Source: Photobacterium chitinilyticum (GTDB lineage: Bacteria > Pseudomonadota > Gammaproteobacteria > Enterobacterales > Vibrionaceae). From it: 64,000 nt of DNA. Each line of letters starts with the position of its first letter. Position 1 is the first letter of the stretch. Positions 39,461 through 50,545 of the stretch are shown here, piece by piece. The translations under genes and the position numbers were made by a program. The DNA lies in contig NZ_RJLM01000009.1 of the NCBI RefSeq assembly GCF_004104355.1, positions 62,001 through 126,000 on the forward strand. Direction: 5' to 3'. The notes beneath the pieces were generated by a model. It was not told the DNA's origin, did no database searches, and was given only the letters and a program-made list of their open reading frames with translations.

Positions 39461-40306
39461 TTACTTCAACCCTTTTTCCTTGCGGATCAGATCATAGGCC
39501 GCCTGCAGCTGCTGGGTTTTCTGCTTGGCCAGCTCCATCATCTCAGGCGGTAGTCCTTTGGCTGCCAGCTTGTCAGGGTGGTGTTCGTTCATTTGCTTAC
39601 GGTACGCCCGTTTCAGCTCCTGGGCTGACGCTGACTCAGCAACACCCAACAGTTCATAGGCATCGGCAAGTTGATCCTTGGTTGGCGCCTGTCTAAACGC
39701 CCCCTGCTGCTGGTACTGCTGATTGAATCCACCTTGCTGAAAACGAAAAGCCGCTTCCTGCATATGCAGGCGCTGCTCCAGCTGGCGATCTGAGTAACCA
39801 AGGCTGCGGGCAATGACAAACAACAGCTGGCGCTCGCTCGGGTGCAGGCTGCCGTCAGCAAATGCCGCCTGAATCTGTAGTTCGATAAAAAACTGCAGCA
39901 GGTCAGCCCTGCCTGCGCAACTCATCCGCACTTTTGCCAACGTCTCATCCAGCGGGAAATCGTCTTCTTTTCCCTCTCGAAAAGCATTTTGTGCCTGTCG
40001 GCGAGATTCACCATGCAGGCTCATACGATCCATAATTGCACTGGCAACCCGGATTTCTTCTTCCGTTACCCGCCCTTTAGCCTTGGCCATATGGCCCATA
40101 ACAGCAAAGCCAGCATAGAAAAACTCCGCCTGCCGCTCGGCGCTTCTGGCGCGATCAGCGCCAAAATTGCCAAACCCGCCACGGGAATAAATATTTGTTC
40201 TGGCTCGGTCGAACTTATGCCCTAAAAAAAGGCCTAACAACAAACCGAACGGCCCACCAAGAAGGAACCCAAAAAATGCGCCTAAAATCTTACCCCAAAC
40301 CTGCAT
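39461..40306 (-). CDS. djlA: DjlA, membrane-anchored J-domain co-chaperone
   Basis: DnaK partner of the DnaJ family, type III, anchored to the inner membrane. The N-terminal membrane helix (about residues 6-29) has the Gly-rich GAFFGFLLGGPFGLLLGLF pattern, a TerB-like middle domain follows, and the J domain is C-terminal with HPD at 243-245. Length is 281 aa (E. coli 271). GAGAG precedes the start. It is divergent from lptD, the E. coli order as well. Confidence 0.95.
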   Translation of the reverse strand: MQVWGKILGAFFGFLLGGPFGLLLGLFLGHKFDRARTNIYSRGGFGNFGADRARSAERQAEFFYAGFAVMGHMAKAKGRVTEEEIRVASAIMDRMSLHGESRRQAQNAFREGKEDDFPLDETLAKVRMSCAGRADLLQFFIELQIQAAFADGSLHPSERQLLFVIARSLGYSDRQLEQRLHMQEAAFRFQQGGFNQQYQQQGAFRQAPTKDQLADAYELLGVAESASAQELKRAYRKQMNEHHPDKLAAKGLPPEMMELAKQKTQQLQAAYDLIRKEKGLK

Positions 40307-40497
40307 TCTCTACTCTCTGGTAATTTGCTAAATTTAGAAATATTTTTCTGATATTAACCCGACACAATAACGCGAAAAGATGCCGTCGGATAGAATTTGC
40401 ATTATGATAGCTGTCATTGATCGGGAAAGCTTGTAAAAAGCGCCACCAATTCGTTTCTGAAATGCGCTGAAACTTGAATACAGGAAAGTTGAATTAG

Positions 40498-42855
40498 ATG
40501 TCATTAACCTCCCGCAGCTTATTAGCCACCATGATTAGCCTTGCGCTTTATGGTCCAGCAATGGCTTACGAAAACCCCGCACCAAGCGAAGATGTCAATG
40601 ATGAGTCTGCGGCTGTCAATGGCACTAAGAGCGACCTTGAACTGGTTCGAGGAGTATGCATTGCACCTCAGGATATGCCTGAAGATACTAATAACGAGCC
40701 GATTAAGGTCTCTGCCGACAAGGCAGAAGCCAAGCCGAACCAAAAACTCACCTACTCGGGCGATGTCATACTGCAGCAAGGAAACCGTACGGTTGCTGCA
40801 GACACTGCAACCTTGCACCAGCCCGAGAATATCGTAACGGCTGAAGGCGACGTCTACTTTCATGACGGAACTGTTGAGGTCTACTCCGACCGCATTCAAA
40901 GTAATTTAGACACCGAAGACTCCGAGATGGATAACGCGGTATATAACATGACTTGTGAAGCGGGTCGCGGCGAAGCTGAGCGGATCACCAAAAATGGCAT
41001 CGCCTACTACCGCTTGAAAAATGGCACCTATACCACCTGCCCTCCTGGTGACAAGAGTTGGCAGTTTTCGGCCACCAGTATCGAACGTGAAACCGATTCT
41101 CCTTTTGCCGATTTGTATAATGCCCGTTTTGAAATTGCAGATGTCCCTGTTTTTTACATGCCGTATCTACGAGTTCCTGTCGGCAAAGAGCGCCTAACCG
41201 GTTTCCTCTACCCCTCTTTAAGCTATGGCTCTCGTGATGGCTTCGAGCTGGAAACACCGTTTTACTGGAACATCGCGCCCAACTACGACATGACCATCAC
41301 CCCTAAGTACATGAGCAACAGGGGCCTACAGCTTAATTCCGAGTTTCGCTATCTGACCGAGGCGGGTAATGGTAGCTTGAGTGGCGAATACCTTGGCGAT
41401 GATAAAAGTGCTCCGGATCAGGGAGCTCGCTGGGGCTTCAACTGGTCACATGGCGGCACATACAAGAGCCACTGGTTATTTGATGTGGACTACAGCAAGG
41501 TCAGTGATGTGACCTACTTCTCGGACATCGATTCCAGCATTGGCGAACGTGAAGACAACAACCTACTGCAAAAGGGAGAGGTCTCCTACCGTGAACGTTT
41601 CTGGGACTCAACGCTACGGGTAAGGGACTTCCAGCCTCTGACGCTCGGGGTCTCTTCCAACTACCGCCTGATGCCACAGTTGGAATTCAACTATTATCGA
41701 CCGGATATGGCTTATGGGCTGGACTTCACTCTGAACAGTCACATCAGCCGCTTTGAAAATGATGCCGTCGATAAACCCTCGGCAGATCGTGTCCATCTCG
41801 AACCGACACTGACGCTGCCGTACTCAACGCCTTGGTGGTCTATCACCTCCGAGGCCAAGCTGATGTATACCTACTACAATCAGGAATTTGACAGCAGTAT
41901 CGACGGACTGGAAACCCTGGAAGAGACAGCCTCTCGTTCGGTCCCGAGCATTCGGATACACAGTGGCCTGTATCTGGAGCGCGATGCATTGCTGTGGGGT
42001 GAAGACTACGTCCAGAGCCTTGAGCCTCAGGTACAATATCTGTTTGTCAGAGATGTCGAGCAGCAGGACATCTTCGGCAGCTACGATACGACACTACTGC
42101 AAACCGACTACTACGGCCTGTTCCGTGGCAAGCGCTATTCTAGCGTCGACCGAATTTCCGCCGCCAACCAGTTCACCGTCGGGGCAAGTACCCGTTTCTT
42201 TGACAACGATTTCGTCGAGCGCTTCAACCTGTCGTTCGGTCAGATATTCTACCTCAATGACGCTGGCCGTAACCTAACCGAAGATAGCGAATCGACACCT
42301 AACTACTCGGCATCTGCATTTGAATCCGACTTCAACTATGACGACTGGTTATTCTTCCATGGCGGACTTCAGTACGACGCCAGCAAGAAAGAAATGCAGC
42401 TTGCCAACGCGACAATGGAGTATCGCGAAGATGCCCTGTTTAGCCAGCTAAACTACCGGTACGTTTCAAAAGACTATATCAAGCAGAGCCTGCCTGATAA
42501 TGACCAGATTGATAACTATACCGAAGACGGGATCTCCCAGCTTGGCTTCTCGACAGGTTTCCCTGTCTACGGCGGCCTGAGCCTGCGTGGTGACTACTAC
42601 CATGATTTGACTGAAAACCAGATGCTGGAAGGTCAGATCACCCTAAACTACCGTTCCGCCTGCTGGATGATCAGCCTTGGCTATAATGAATATCTGAAAT
42701 CCCGCAGCGACGTAAACAGCCAGCCAGCTGAGTACGAACAAAACTTCAGTGTCTCATTCAGCCTATTAGGGCTGGCCGGAGCGCCTTCGGCCGGAGCAGC
42801 AACCGCCAGTGGCAATGCTATCGCCTATGGCCGTCCGTTCTACCTCAACAACTAA
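40498..42855 (+). CDS. lptD: LptD, outer-membrane LPS-assembly protein
   Basis: Beta-barrel protein that, with the LptE plug, inserts LPS into the outer leaflet. A signal peptide ends near residue 23 (SLALYGPAMA), an OstA jellyroll domain covers about 60-190, and the barrel makes up the rest; the C-terminus is YGRPFYLNN. Only four cysteines are present (54, 153, 181, 722). E. coli as I recall has C31, C173 and the adjacent pair 724-725; here the pair is reduced to one (SACW) and an extra one lies in the jellyroll. Length is 785 aa. First gene of the lptD-surA-pdxA-rsmA-apaG-apaH operon. Confidence 0.96.
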   Translation: MSLTSRSLLATMISLALYGPAMAYENPAPSEDVNDESAAVNGTKSDLELVRGVCIAPQDMPEDTNNEPIKVSADKAEAKPNQKLTYSGDVILQQGNRTVAADTATLHQPENIVTAEGDVYFHDGTVEVYSDRIQSNLDTEDSEMDNAVYNMTCEAGRGEAERITKNGIAYYRLKNGTYTTCPPGDKSWQFSATSIERETDSPFADLYNARFEIADVPVFYMPYLRVPVGKERLTGFLYPSLSYGSRDGFELETPFYWNIAPNYDMTITPKYMSNRGLQLNSEFRYLTEAGNGSLSGEYLGDDKSAPDQGARWGFNWSHGGTYKSHWLFDVDYSKVSDVTYFSDIDSSIGEREDNNLLQKGEVSYRERFWDSTLRVRDFQPLTLGVSSNYRLMPQLEFNYYRPDMAYGLDFTLNSHISRFENDAVDKPSADRVHLEPTLTLPYSTPWWSITSEAKLMYTYYNQEFDSSIDGLETLEETASRSVPSIRIHSGLYLERDALLWGEDYVQSLEPQVQYLFVRDVEQQDIFGSYDTTLLQTDYYGLFRGKRYSSVDRISAANQFTVGASTRFFDNDFVERFNLSFGQIFYLNDAGRNLTEDSESTPNYSASAFESDFNYDDWLFFHGGLQYDASKKEMQLANATMEYREDALFSQLNYRYVSKDYIKQSLPDNDQIDNYTEDGISQLGFSTGFPVYGGLSLRGDYYHDLTENQMLEGQITLNYRSACWMISLGYNEYLKSRSDVNSQPAEYEQNFSVSFSLLGLAGAPSAGAATASGNAIAYGRPFYLNN

Positions 42856-42924
42856 CCAGATGTCGCGGTATTCGACCGCGGCATCATCCGATTTAACGCG
42901 CCACGGCGCATGATGGAAAGATGT

Positions 42925-44229
42925 ATGAAAAAGTGGAAGTCTTCACTGCTTGGCCTGACACTATGGAGCCTGGCTGCCGGCAGCATTGCTGCCCCGCAAG
43001 AACTGGACAAGGTCGTAACTATCGTCAACGACAGTGTGATCCTGCAAAGTGACGTCGACGCAATGCTGAAAACCGTGCAGATGAACGCTGCCCGCCAGAA
43101 TCAGCCACTACCGTCAAACGACATTCTGTCAGAACAGGTGATGGAAAAACTGATCATCGAAACGCTCCAGCTCCAGCAGGCTGAGCAGTTCGGGATCCGT
43201 ATTGATGATACCCGTCTGGATCAGGCGATTAATCAAATTGCTGCCGAGCGCGAGATGTCAGTCGCCCAGTTGCAACAGCTCCTGGCTGACAATGGCATCA
43301 GTTTTGCCGTGTTCCGCGAACAGATGCGACGTGATATCACCGCCAGCGAAGCGAGAACCATTCAGGTCCGTCGACGTATTAATATCCTACCTCAGGAAGT
43401 CGACACCCTCGCCGAACAGCTAGATAAGAAAAACCAGCAAGGTGTCAGCTTTAACATTAGCCATATCCAGCTACGCATCAGCGAAGATGCCAGCGCCACT
43501 CAACGAAGCGAGACCTTGGCACAGGCTAACCAACTGGTTAAAGAACTGAAAAATGGAGCCGACTTTGCCAACCTGGCCTATAGCTATTCCAAAGGCCCAA
43601 AAGCCTTGCAGGGTGGCAAATGGGGCTGGATGCGCCAGGAAGAAATGCCAACGATCTTTGCCGATCAGATTAAATCCAGTGGTAAAGGCGCCATTATCGG
43701 CCCATTCCGCAGCGGTGTTGGCTACCACATCTTGAAAGTCAACGATGTTCAGGGGCTGGAAACCATTTCCGTCACTGAAATAAATGCTCGCCATATCTTG
43801 GTTAAAACCTCGGTGATCATGAGCGACGAAGGTGCCCAGCGCCAACTTGAAAAAACGCGTAAAGCGATTCTAGCCGGAGAACAAAGCTTTGCTGATGCGG
43901 CGCAGGCACTAAGTGCTGATCCGGGTTCCGCAGCAAACGGAGGAGAGCTGGGCTGGCAGACTCCTGATATTTACGTGCCAGAGTTTAAAGACAAAGTAGA
44001 AACACTACCAACCGGTATGATCAGCCAGCCATTCAAAACTGTTCACGGCTGGCACATTGTTGAAGTTACAGAGCGCCGTGATGTCGATCGTACCGATGCC
44101 GCGGTCAAGAATCGTGCCTACCGAATTCTATTCAGCCGCAAGTTTAACGAAGAGGCCCAGGCCTGGCTGCAAGAGCTACGGGCTGGTGCCTATATCGAAC
44201 AGCCGGAAGACGCCAATGACCAAGGTTAA
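42925..44229 (+). CDS. surA: SurA, periplasmic chaperone and prolyl isomerase
   Basis: Escorts unfolded outer-membrane proteins, including LptD, to the BAM complex. The signal peptide ends near AAGSIAA; the SurA N-terminal domain follows, then two parvulin (PpiC) domains (about 170-270 and 280-380), then a C-terminal helix. I chose the ATG at 42925 because GGAAAGA lies before it; the frame start five codons earlier has none. 434 aa. Its 3' end overlaps the pdxA start by 14 nt, so translation is probably coupled. Confidence 0.95.
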   Translation: MKKWKSSLLGLTLWSLAAGSIAAPQELDKVVTIVNDSVILQSDVDAMLKTVQMNAARQNQPLPSNDILSEQVMEKLIIETLQLQQAEQFGIRIDDTRLDQAINQIAAEREMSVAQLQQLLADNGISFAVFREQMRRDITASEARTIQVRRRINILPQEVDTLAEQLDKKNQQGVSFNISHIQLRISEDASATQRSETLAQANQLVKELKNGADFANLAYSYSKGPKALQGGKWGWMRQEEMPTIFADQIKSSGKGAIIGPFRSGVGYHILKVNDVQGLETISVTEINARHILVKTSVIMSDEGAQRQLEKTRKAILAGEQSFADAAQALSADPGSAANGGELGWQTPDIYVPEFKDKVETLPTGMISQPFKTVHGWHIVEVTERRDVDRTDAAVKNRAYRILFSRKFNEEAQAWLQELRAGAYIEQPEDANDQG

Positions 44230-45208
44230 ACGTATCGCAATTACCCCGGGGGAGCCGGCAGGGATCGGCCCCGATTTAGTACTTGCCCTAACCCAACAAG
44301 ACTGGCCTCACGAACTGGTAGTTTGTGCTAGCTCCCAGCTTATGGTAGAACGTGCAGCCCTGCTAGGGTTGCCGCTCACAGTCATTGACTATGATCCGGC
44401 CCAGCCTGCTCAGCCTCATAAGGCCGGTACGCTGGTTATCGCCAATCATGAACTGAAAGCGCCGTCCAAAGCAGGCGAACTGAATGAGCTTAACGGTCAT
44501 TATGTCCTCGAGACATTAGGCCAGGCTGCAGATGGCTGCATGAATGGTGAGTTTTCTGCGGTGGTCACCGGCCCTGTACATAAAGGGGTCATTAACCGTG
44601 CCGGCGTTTCATTCAGTGGCCATACTGAATTTTTTGCCCAGAGATCTGATACTGCCCAAGTAGTGATGATGCTGGCAACTGAGGGACTGCGAGTGGCACT
44701 AGTGACTACTCACATTCCGCTGGCCTATGTTTCCAAGGCTGTGACAGAGGAACGGCTACAGCAGGTTATACGTATTCTGCACGCCGATCTGGTCAGCAAG
44801 TTTGGTATAAAACAACCCAAAATTTATGTCTGCGGGCTTAACCCGCATGCCGGTGAAGATGGCTGTCTGGGAATGGAGGAGATTGAAGTGATCTCGCCAG
44901 CTCTCGAGCAGCTTCGCCAGCAAGAAGGAATGGATCTGGTCGGCCCTTTGCCGGCAGATACCATCTTTCAGGAAAAATACCTGGCCGATGCAGATACTGT
45001 ATTAGCCATGTATCACGATCAGGGGCTGCCAGTGCTTAAATTCAAAGGCTTTGGCAAATCAGTCAACATAACGTTAGGCCTGCCCTTTATCAGAACCTCA
45101 GTAGATCATGGTACCGCACTGGAACTTGCTGGTACCGGACAGGCGGACACCGGTAGCCTTTGGACAGCGCTATCGCACGCCCTTGAATTGGTAGAAAAAC
45201 AAACATGA
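44216..45208 (+). CDS. pdxA: PdxA, 4-hydroxythreonine-4-phosphate dehydrogenase
   Basis: Pyridoxal 5'-phosphate synthesis: oxidises 4-phosphohydroxy-L-threonine, then decarboxylates. The true start is [21 protein letters not shown] at 44216; the frame is open far upstream inside surA. The metal-binding histidines lie in [20 protein letters not shown] and [11 protein letters not shown]. Length is 330 aa (E. coli 329). It overlaps surA by 14 nt and rsmA by 4 nt (ATGA). Confidence 0.96.
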   Translation: MTKVKRIAITPGEPAGIGPDLVLALTQQDWPHELVVCASSQLMVERAALLGLPLTVIDYDPAQPAQPHKAGTLVIANHELKAPSKAGELNELNGHYVLETLGQAADGCMNGEFSAVVTGPVHKGVINRAGVSFSGHTEFFAQRSDTAQVVMMLATEGLRVALVTTHIPLAYVSKAVTEERLQQVIRILHADLVSKFGIKQPKIYVCGLNPHAGEDGCLGMEEIEVISPALEQLRQQEGMDLVGPLPADTIFQEKYLADADTVLAMYHDQGLPVLKFKGFGKSVNITLGLPFIRTSVDHGTALELAGTGQADTGSLWTALSHALELVEKQT

Positions 45209-46023
45209 GCAGTGATCAGGTCCATCTAGGCCACCGCGCACGAAAGCGCTTTGGCCAGAACTTTTTGAAAGACCCTTACATTATTGACGGCATTGTATCG
45301 GCAATTAACCCGAGACCAGGCCAGAACCTGGTTGAAATCGGCCCGGGTCTAGGGGCTATCACTGAACCAGTCGGCAAGCAGGTTGATAAGTTTTCGGTGA
45401 TTGAACTCGACCGTGACTTGGCTGAACGTCTGCGCAACCACCCTGACTTGGGTAGCAAACTGACTATCCATGAAGGCGATGCCATGCGCTTCGACTTCAC
45501 ACAGCTAATTAAAGAAAACAATAAGCTACGTATTTTCGGTAACTTGCCATATAACATATCGACACCGCTAATGTTCCATCTTTTCTCGTTCCATGAGCAT
45601 ATCCAGGATATGCACTTCATGTTACAGAAAGAGGTAGTCAATCGCCTGGCAGCAGGCCCGGGCAGTAAAGCCTATGGTCGATTAACCGTAATGGCTCAGT
45701 ACTATTCACGTGTAATGCCGGTATTGGAAGTCCCGCCGGAGTCATTCGTGCCTGCGCCAAAAGTTGATTCAGCCGTTGTTCGTATTACACCATATGAAAC
45801 ATTGCCGCATCCATGTACTAATCTTAAATGGCTGGACCGTGTTTGCCGTGAAGGTTTCAACCAGCGGCGTAAAACGATCCGTAACTGCTACAAGGCACTT
45901 TTGACCACAGAGCAGCTGGAAGAACTGGGGATCAACCCGGGGTTGCGCCCTGAGAATCTGACTTTAGAGCAGTTTGTTGCTATGGCTAACTGGCTGGATG
46001 CCAACCACAATGCATCAAAATAA
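45205..46023 (+). CDS. rsmA: RsmA (KsgA), 16S rRNA dimethyladenosine methyltransferase
   Basis: Dimethylates A1518 and A1519 of 16S rRNA, a late checkpoint in 30S assembly. N-terminal [15 protein letters not shown], the SAM-binding motif [11 protein letters not shown], and the catalytic [12 protein letters not shown] motif are all present. Length is 272 aa. The start overlaps the pdxA stop. The pairing of pdxA with rsmA is conserved in gammaproteobacteria. Confidence 0.97.
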   Translation: MSSDQVHLGHRARKRFGQNFLKDPYIIDGIVSAINPRPGQNLVEIGPGLGAITEPVGKQVDKFSVIELDRDLAERLRNHPDLGSKLTIHEGDAMRFDFTQLIKENNKLRIFGNLPYNISTPLMFHLFSFHEHIQDMHFMLQKEVVNRLAAGPGSKAYGRLTVMAQYYSRVMPVLEVPPESFVPAPKVDSAVVRITPYETLPHPCTNLKWLDRVCREGFNQRRKTIRNCYKALLTTEQLEELGINPGLRPENLTLEQFVAMANWLDANHNASK

Positions 46024-46092
46024 ATGATAAGTTTATCAGGGCTCGGCAGCTAGCCGGGCCCTGCCAAACTGCCGACGAAAGGAAGCAATACA

Positions 46093-46476
46093 TTGACGAC
46101 AAATGCTATCCCCACAATCAAGTGCAGAGTGGTTACCCACTATATCGAAGATCAATCGGAACCTGAAAACCAGCGCTATGTGTTCTCGTATACGATTACG
46201 ATCCGCAATCTGGGTAGCGGTGAGGCACAACTACTGAACCGCCACTGGTTGATCACTGATGCCAACGGTAAAAAACTGGTTATTGACGGAGAAGGAGTCG
46301 TTGGTGAGCAACCCAAAATTGCAGCCAATGATGAATACACCTATACCAGCGGTACCATTATCGAAACCCCGCTAGGGGTGATGCAAGGTCACTATGTCAT
46401 GATCAATGAACAGGGAGACGAGTTCGAGGCCGAAGTTTCCCCATTCCGGCTGTCTATCCCCAATATCCTTCACTGA
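46093..46476 (+). CDS. apaG: ApaG, Co2+/Mg2+ efflux-associated protein
   Basis: A 127-residue protein with the fibronectin-III-like ApaG fold; the molecular role is not settled. The sequence [23 protein letters not shown] and the GEGVVGEQP motif align with E. coli ApaG. The only in-frame start is TTG at 46093, with AAGGAAG about 8 nt upstream; a nearby ATG is out of frame. It lies 8 bp before apaH. Confidence 0.93.
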   Translation: MTTNAIPTIKCRVVTHYIEDQSEPENQRYVFSYTITIRNLGSGEAQLLNRHWLITDANGKKLVIDGEGVVGEQPKIAANDEYTYTSGTIIETPLGVMQGHYVMINEQGDEFEAEVSPFRLSIPNILH

Positions 46477-46484
46477 GGCTCCTT

Positions 46485-47300
46485 ATGTCGACTTACCTTG
46501 TCGGTGATATTCAAGGCTGCTTTGACGATCTCTGTGATCTGCTTGAACAAGCCCATTTCAACCCACAGCAAGATGAACTGTGGCTATCGGGCGACCTCGT
46601 TGCCCGTGGTCCCCAATCGCTAGAAACTCTGCGCTTTGTCAAAGGCCTAGGTGATAAGGCAACCACCGTTCTCGGCAACCATGACCTTCACCTGCTGACG
46701 GTGGCCAATGGGCTTGCCAAAGTTAAAAGCCGAGATAAAATTCAACCGATCCTTGATGCTCCCGACCGCGACGAACTACTTGAATGGCTCCGCCAGCAAC
46801 CCATGCTGGCAGAACACCCACAATACCTTTTTGTCATGGCTCATGCCGGTATTCCCCCTCAATGGGATCTCCCTATAGCCCGTCAGCAAGCCCGAGAAGT
46901 CGAGGCCTGCCTGCGAAGTGATGACTACCTGTGGCTCCTCAAGAATATGTACGGCAACGGACCCGATATATGGACCCCGGATCTGAGCGGAATAGAGCAA
47001 TATCGCTACACAATCAATGCCTTTACCCGAATGCGCTTCTGTTACCCGAATGGCCGACTTGATATGGATTGCAAGCTCTCGCCAGAGCAGGCCGAAACCG
47101 GACAGCTCAAGCCGTGGTTTGATCTACCCAGACAGCCACTCGGTAAGAAAGTGATCTTTGGCCACTGGGCCGCGTTAATGGGCTATGAAGATCAACACGT
47201 CATAGGGTTGGATACTGGATGTGTCTGGGGGAACAGCATGACACTGCTTCGCTGGGAGGACGGTGCTCGGTTTGAAAAGGCATGCCCGGTTTATGCTTGA
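46485..47300 (+). CDS. apaH: ApaH, diadenosine tetraphosphatase (symmetrical)
   Basis: Hydrolyses Ap4A to two ADP and removes Np4-type RNA caps. Metallophosphatase motifs are visible in order: GDIQGC near the N-terminus, GDLVARGP, and GNHD, followed by the C-terminal FGHWAALMG. Length is 271 aa (E. coli 280). Last gene of the lptD operon; a bidirectional terminator separates it from folA. Confidence 0.96.
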   Translation: MSTYLVGDIQGCFDDLCDLLEQAHFNPQQDELWLSGDLVARGPQSLETLRFVKGLGDKATTVLGNHDLHLLTVANGLAKVKSRDKIQPILDAPDRDELLEWLRQQPMLAEHPQYLFVMAHAGIPPQWDLPIARQQAREVEACLRSDDYLWLLKNMYGNGPDIWTPDLSGIEQYRYTINAFTRMRFCYPNGRLDMDCKLSPEQAETGQLKPWFDLPRQPLGKKVIFGHWAALMGYEDQHVIGLDTGCVWGNSMTLLRWEDGARFEKACPVYA

Positions 47301-47311
47301 TCAACTGAGCT

Positions 47312-47356
47312 AAAACTAGCTTAGCCAATAGAACTATTCGCCAAGCTAGTTTTTCT
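47312..47356. terminator. Bidirectional terminator between apaH and folA
   Basis: AAAACTAGCTT (47312-47322) pairs with AAGCTAGTTTT (about 47343-47353). A T run follows on the plus strand and TTTT on the minus strand. Confidence 0.85.
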
Positions 47357-47838
47357 TACTGACGTTCCAAAATAACAAAACGCATGCTATGGGCGTTTTT
47401 TTCATCGGCCTCATAGCTTTCAGCAAAGACCTCATTCCATCCCGCTTCCCAATCAGGGAAACACGTATCTCCCTCGACAATGAGGTCAATAAATGTCAGG
47501 TATAAGCGTTCAGCTTCCGGCAGGCAGGCAGCATAAATACTACCACCACCGATAATCATCAACTCCTCGACGTCACCGGCCGCCTTTTTGGCCGCAGCAA
47601 TATCAGGCACCACTGTCACGCCTTCAGCATGAAAATTCGGATTGCGGCTGATCACGATATTTTGGCGGCCCGGTAACGGTCGGCCAATCGACTCAAACGT
47701 CTTGCGCCCCATCACGATTGGCTTTCCCAGTGTTGACTGCTTAAACCACGCAAAATCGGCTGGCAAGTGCCAAGGCATCGCATTGTCCTTGCCAATCACC
47801 CGATCATTGGCCATCGCCGCAATCATACTGATCTTCAT
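47356..47838 (-). CDS. folA: Dihydrofolate reductase (trimethoprim target)
   Basis: NADPH-dependent reduction of dihydrofolate to tetrahydrofolate. The 160-residue length and the order of motifs match chromosomal Fol[24 protein letters not shown] with the active-site Asp in [26 protein letters not shown], and the [11 protein letters not shown] segment. It is not an acquired trimethoprim-resistance type. It is convergent with apaH, the arrangement of E. coli. Confidence 0.97.
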   Translation of the reverse strand: MKISMIAAMANDRVIGKDNAMPWHLPADFAWFKQSTLGKPIVMGRKTFESIGRPLPGRQNIVISRNPNFHAEGVTVVPDIAAAKKAAGDVEELMIIGGGSIYAACLPEAERLYLTFIDLIVEGDTCFPDWEAGWNEVFAESYEADEKNAHSMRFVILERQ

Positions 47839-47856
47839 ATTATTCCCTTCGCAAAA

Positions 47857-48330
47857 CTAAACCACAGGACGGCGACGATAAAACAATAGACCCGGCATTG
47901 CTAGCCCTATAGCCAGCGCAGCCACAATAAATACGGCCTTGATACCATTCTCCAGCATCAGCGCCCACAACTCGGGGCTAAAGCCTCGGTGGTTGATTTC
48001 TACCAAAGCGATCATCGCCTTAAACGCAAAGACACCGGGAACCATCGGGATCAAAGCAGCAACCGTGAAAACTTTCGGATGGGCAAGAAAACGATGCGAC
48101 CAATGAACACCGATCATTCCAACAAGAGTTGCAGCCCCCAACGTAGCCCACTCGATCGGCACTCCCCAGTGCATCAAGACAAACCGGCTACCATGGCCCA
48201 AAGCGCCGCCAATCGCGCAATACTTAAGGGCCTTCTGCGGTACATTAAACACCAAAGCAAAACCTATGGCCGGGATCATGGCGAAGAACATATCATTGAG
48301 CAAAGCCAACAGAAAATCGAGATTTATCAT
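47857..48330 (-). CDS. yjjB: YjjB-type threonine/serine exporter subunit
   Basis: One half of a split ThrE-family exporter; the partner YjjP lies directly upstream. The 157-residue length equals E. coli YjjB. About five membrane helices are visible, with the family motif MVPGVFAFKAMIAL. Start chosen at 48330, because its ATG overlaps the yjjP stop in ATGA; the frame is open five codons further upstream. In E. coli YjjPB is reported to export succinate; the substrate here is not known. Confidence 0.9.
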   Translation of the reverse strand: MINLDFLLALLNDMFFAMIPAIGFALVFNVPQKALKYCAIGGALGHGSRFVLMHWGVPIEWATLGAATLVGMIGVHWSHRFLAHPKVFTVAALIPMVPGVFAFKAMIALVEINHRGFSPELWALMLENGIKAVFIVAALAIGLAMPGLLFYRRRPVV

Positions 48331-49130
48331 GATAACCAGCCCCAAACACCCAGCACATTCATAGCTGCCACAATCCCCATACTCGTCGATAACGTCAGCA
48401 ACGTTGCCATTGTCCAGCGCGCTATTCCCATGTTCACATAGCCTTTCACCATATCAGATATGGCGTTGATCAACGGAAAACCAGGTACCAACATCAAGAC
48501 AGAAGATGCCATTGCCAAGAAAGGGGCCTCACCAATCTGATATACCTGGCCAAAGCCCGAAATAAGTGTGGTAACAAATGCAGTCACCCCAAAGTTAACC
48601 AACGGGTTGAAATGGCAATGTGCAATCTCCTGTCGTACAAACATTCCGACAGAAGAAGCAAAAAAGGTGAGGAAAAATACTGGCCAGTCGGCACCAGCCA
48701 AGCGGCTAAACGCGGCACATGACAACCCGATCATCACTATGACCAGGAAACGGTTGTAGCGTAACGGTTTGATCTTTTCCAAGCGCTGATGAACCGCCTC
48801 TACCCCCAGCAGCCCACGCTCGGCCATAATACATACCCGCTGGATCTCGGTAACTACCTGCATGTTGATCCCGCGATCCTGGCATCGTCGTGTCGTCGTG
48901 ATACACCGTCCGTGGCTCAAGGTCGTAATCACCATCGAACTGGCTGACAGTGATACTTCAACACTCTCCACACCCAGTGCCTGCCCTAGTCGACAGGTAA
49001 CATCTGCCACCAGCGTACTTTCAGCCCCATGTTGCAGCAAACGCTGGCCAGCCAATACGGCTAGCCTCGAAATTTCTCGTTGCTGTGGCTCTGTCAACGT
49101 TTCCGTTAACGGTTCCGCCCCACTTACCAT
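48327..49130 (-). CDS. yjjP: YjjP-type threonine/serine exporter subunit
   Basis: Second half of the split ThrE exporter. A cytoplasmic N-terminal part (LLQHGAES...GRCITTTRRCQDRGINMQVVTEIQ) is followed by several membrane helices, including LMLVPGFPLINAISDM, matching E. coli YjjP along the whole length. The ATG at 49130 gives 267 aa and has AGGGAAGGAA just before it; the frame start 14 codons earlier is less likely. First gene of yjjPB, about 145 bp from the obgE terminator. Confidence 0.9.
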   Translation of the reverse strand: MVSGAEPLTETLTEPQQREISRLAVLAGQRLLQHGAESTLVADVTCRLGQALGVESVEVSLSASSMVITTLSHGRCITTTRRCQDRGINMQVVTEIQRVCIMAERGLLGVEAVHQRLEKIKPLRYNRFLVIVMIGLSCAAFSRLAGADWPVFFLTFFASSVGMFVRQEIAHCHFNPLVNFGVTAFVTTLISGFGQVYQIGEAPFLAMASSVLMLVPGFPLINAISDMVKGYVNMGIARWTMATLLTLSTSMGIVAAMNVLGVWGWLS

Positions 49131-49210
49131 TTCCTTCCCTCTGAATGAGTCTTCTATTAACAAATAGTGCAATTATCAGACAATTATCGTTCCACTACGT
49201 TGACCAGACA

Positions 49211-49240
49211 CAAAAAAGCCGCTCTTCAGAGCGGCTTTTC
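49211..49240 (-). terminator. Terminator after obgE
   Basis: GCCGCTC-TTCA-GAGCGGC; read on the minus strand it is followed by TTTTTT. Confidence 0.9.
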
Positions 49241-49276
49241 ATTAGAACTGGACAATAACATCGGTATCAACGCAGA

Positions 49277-50476
<1,200 letters not shown>

Positions 50477-50545
50477 TTAAAACGTCTCGACCAGGTCACG
50501 TCAGCAATTACCCGGAAGCTATTAACTAATTGTAATGGACCTTGA

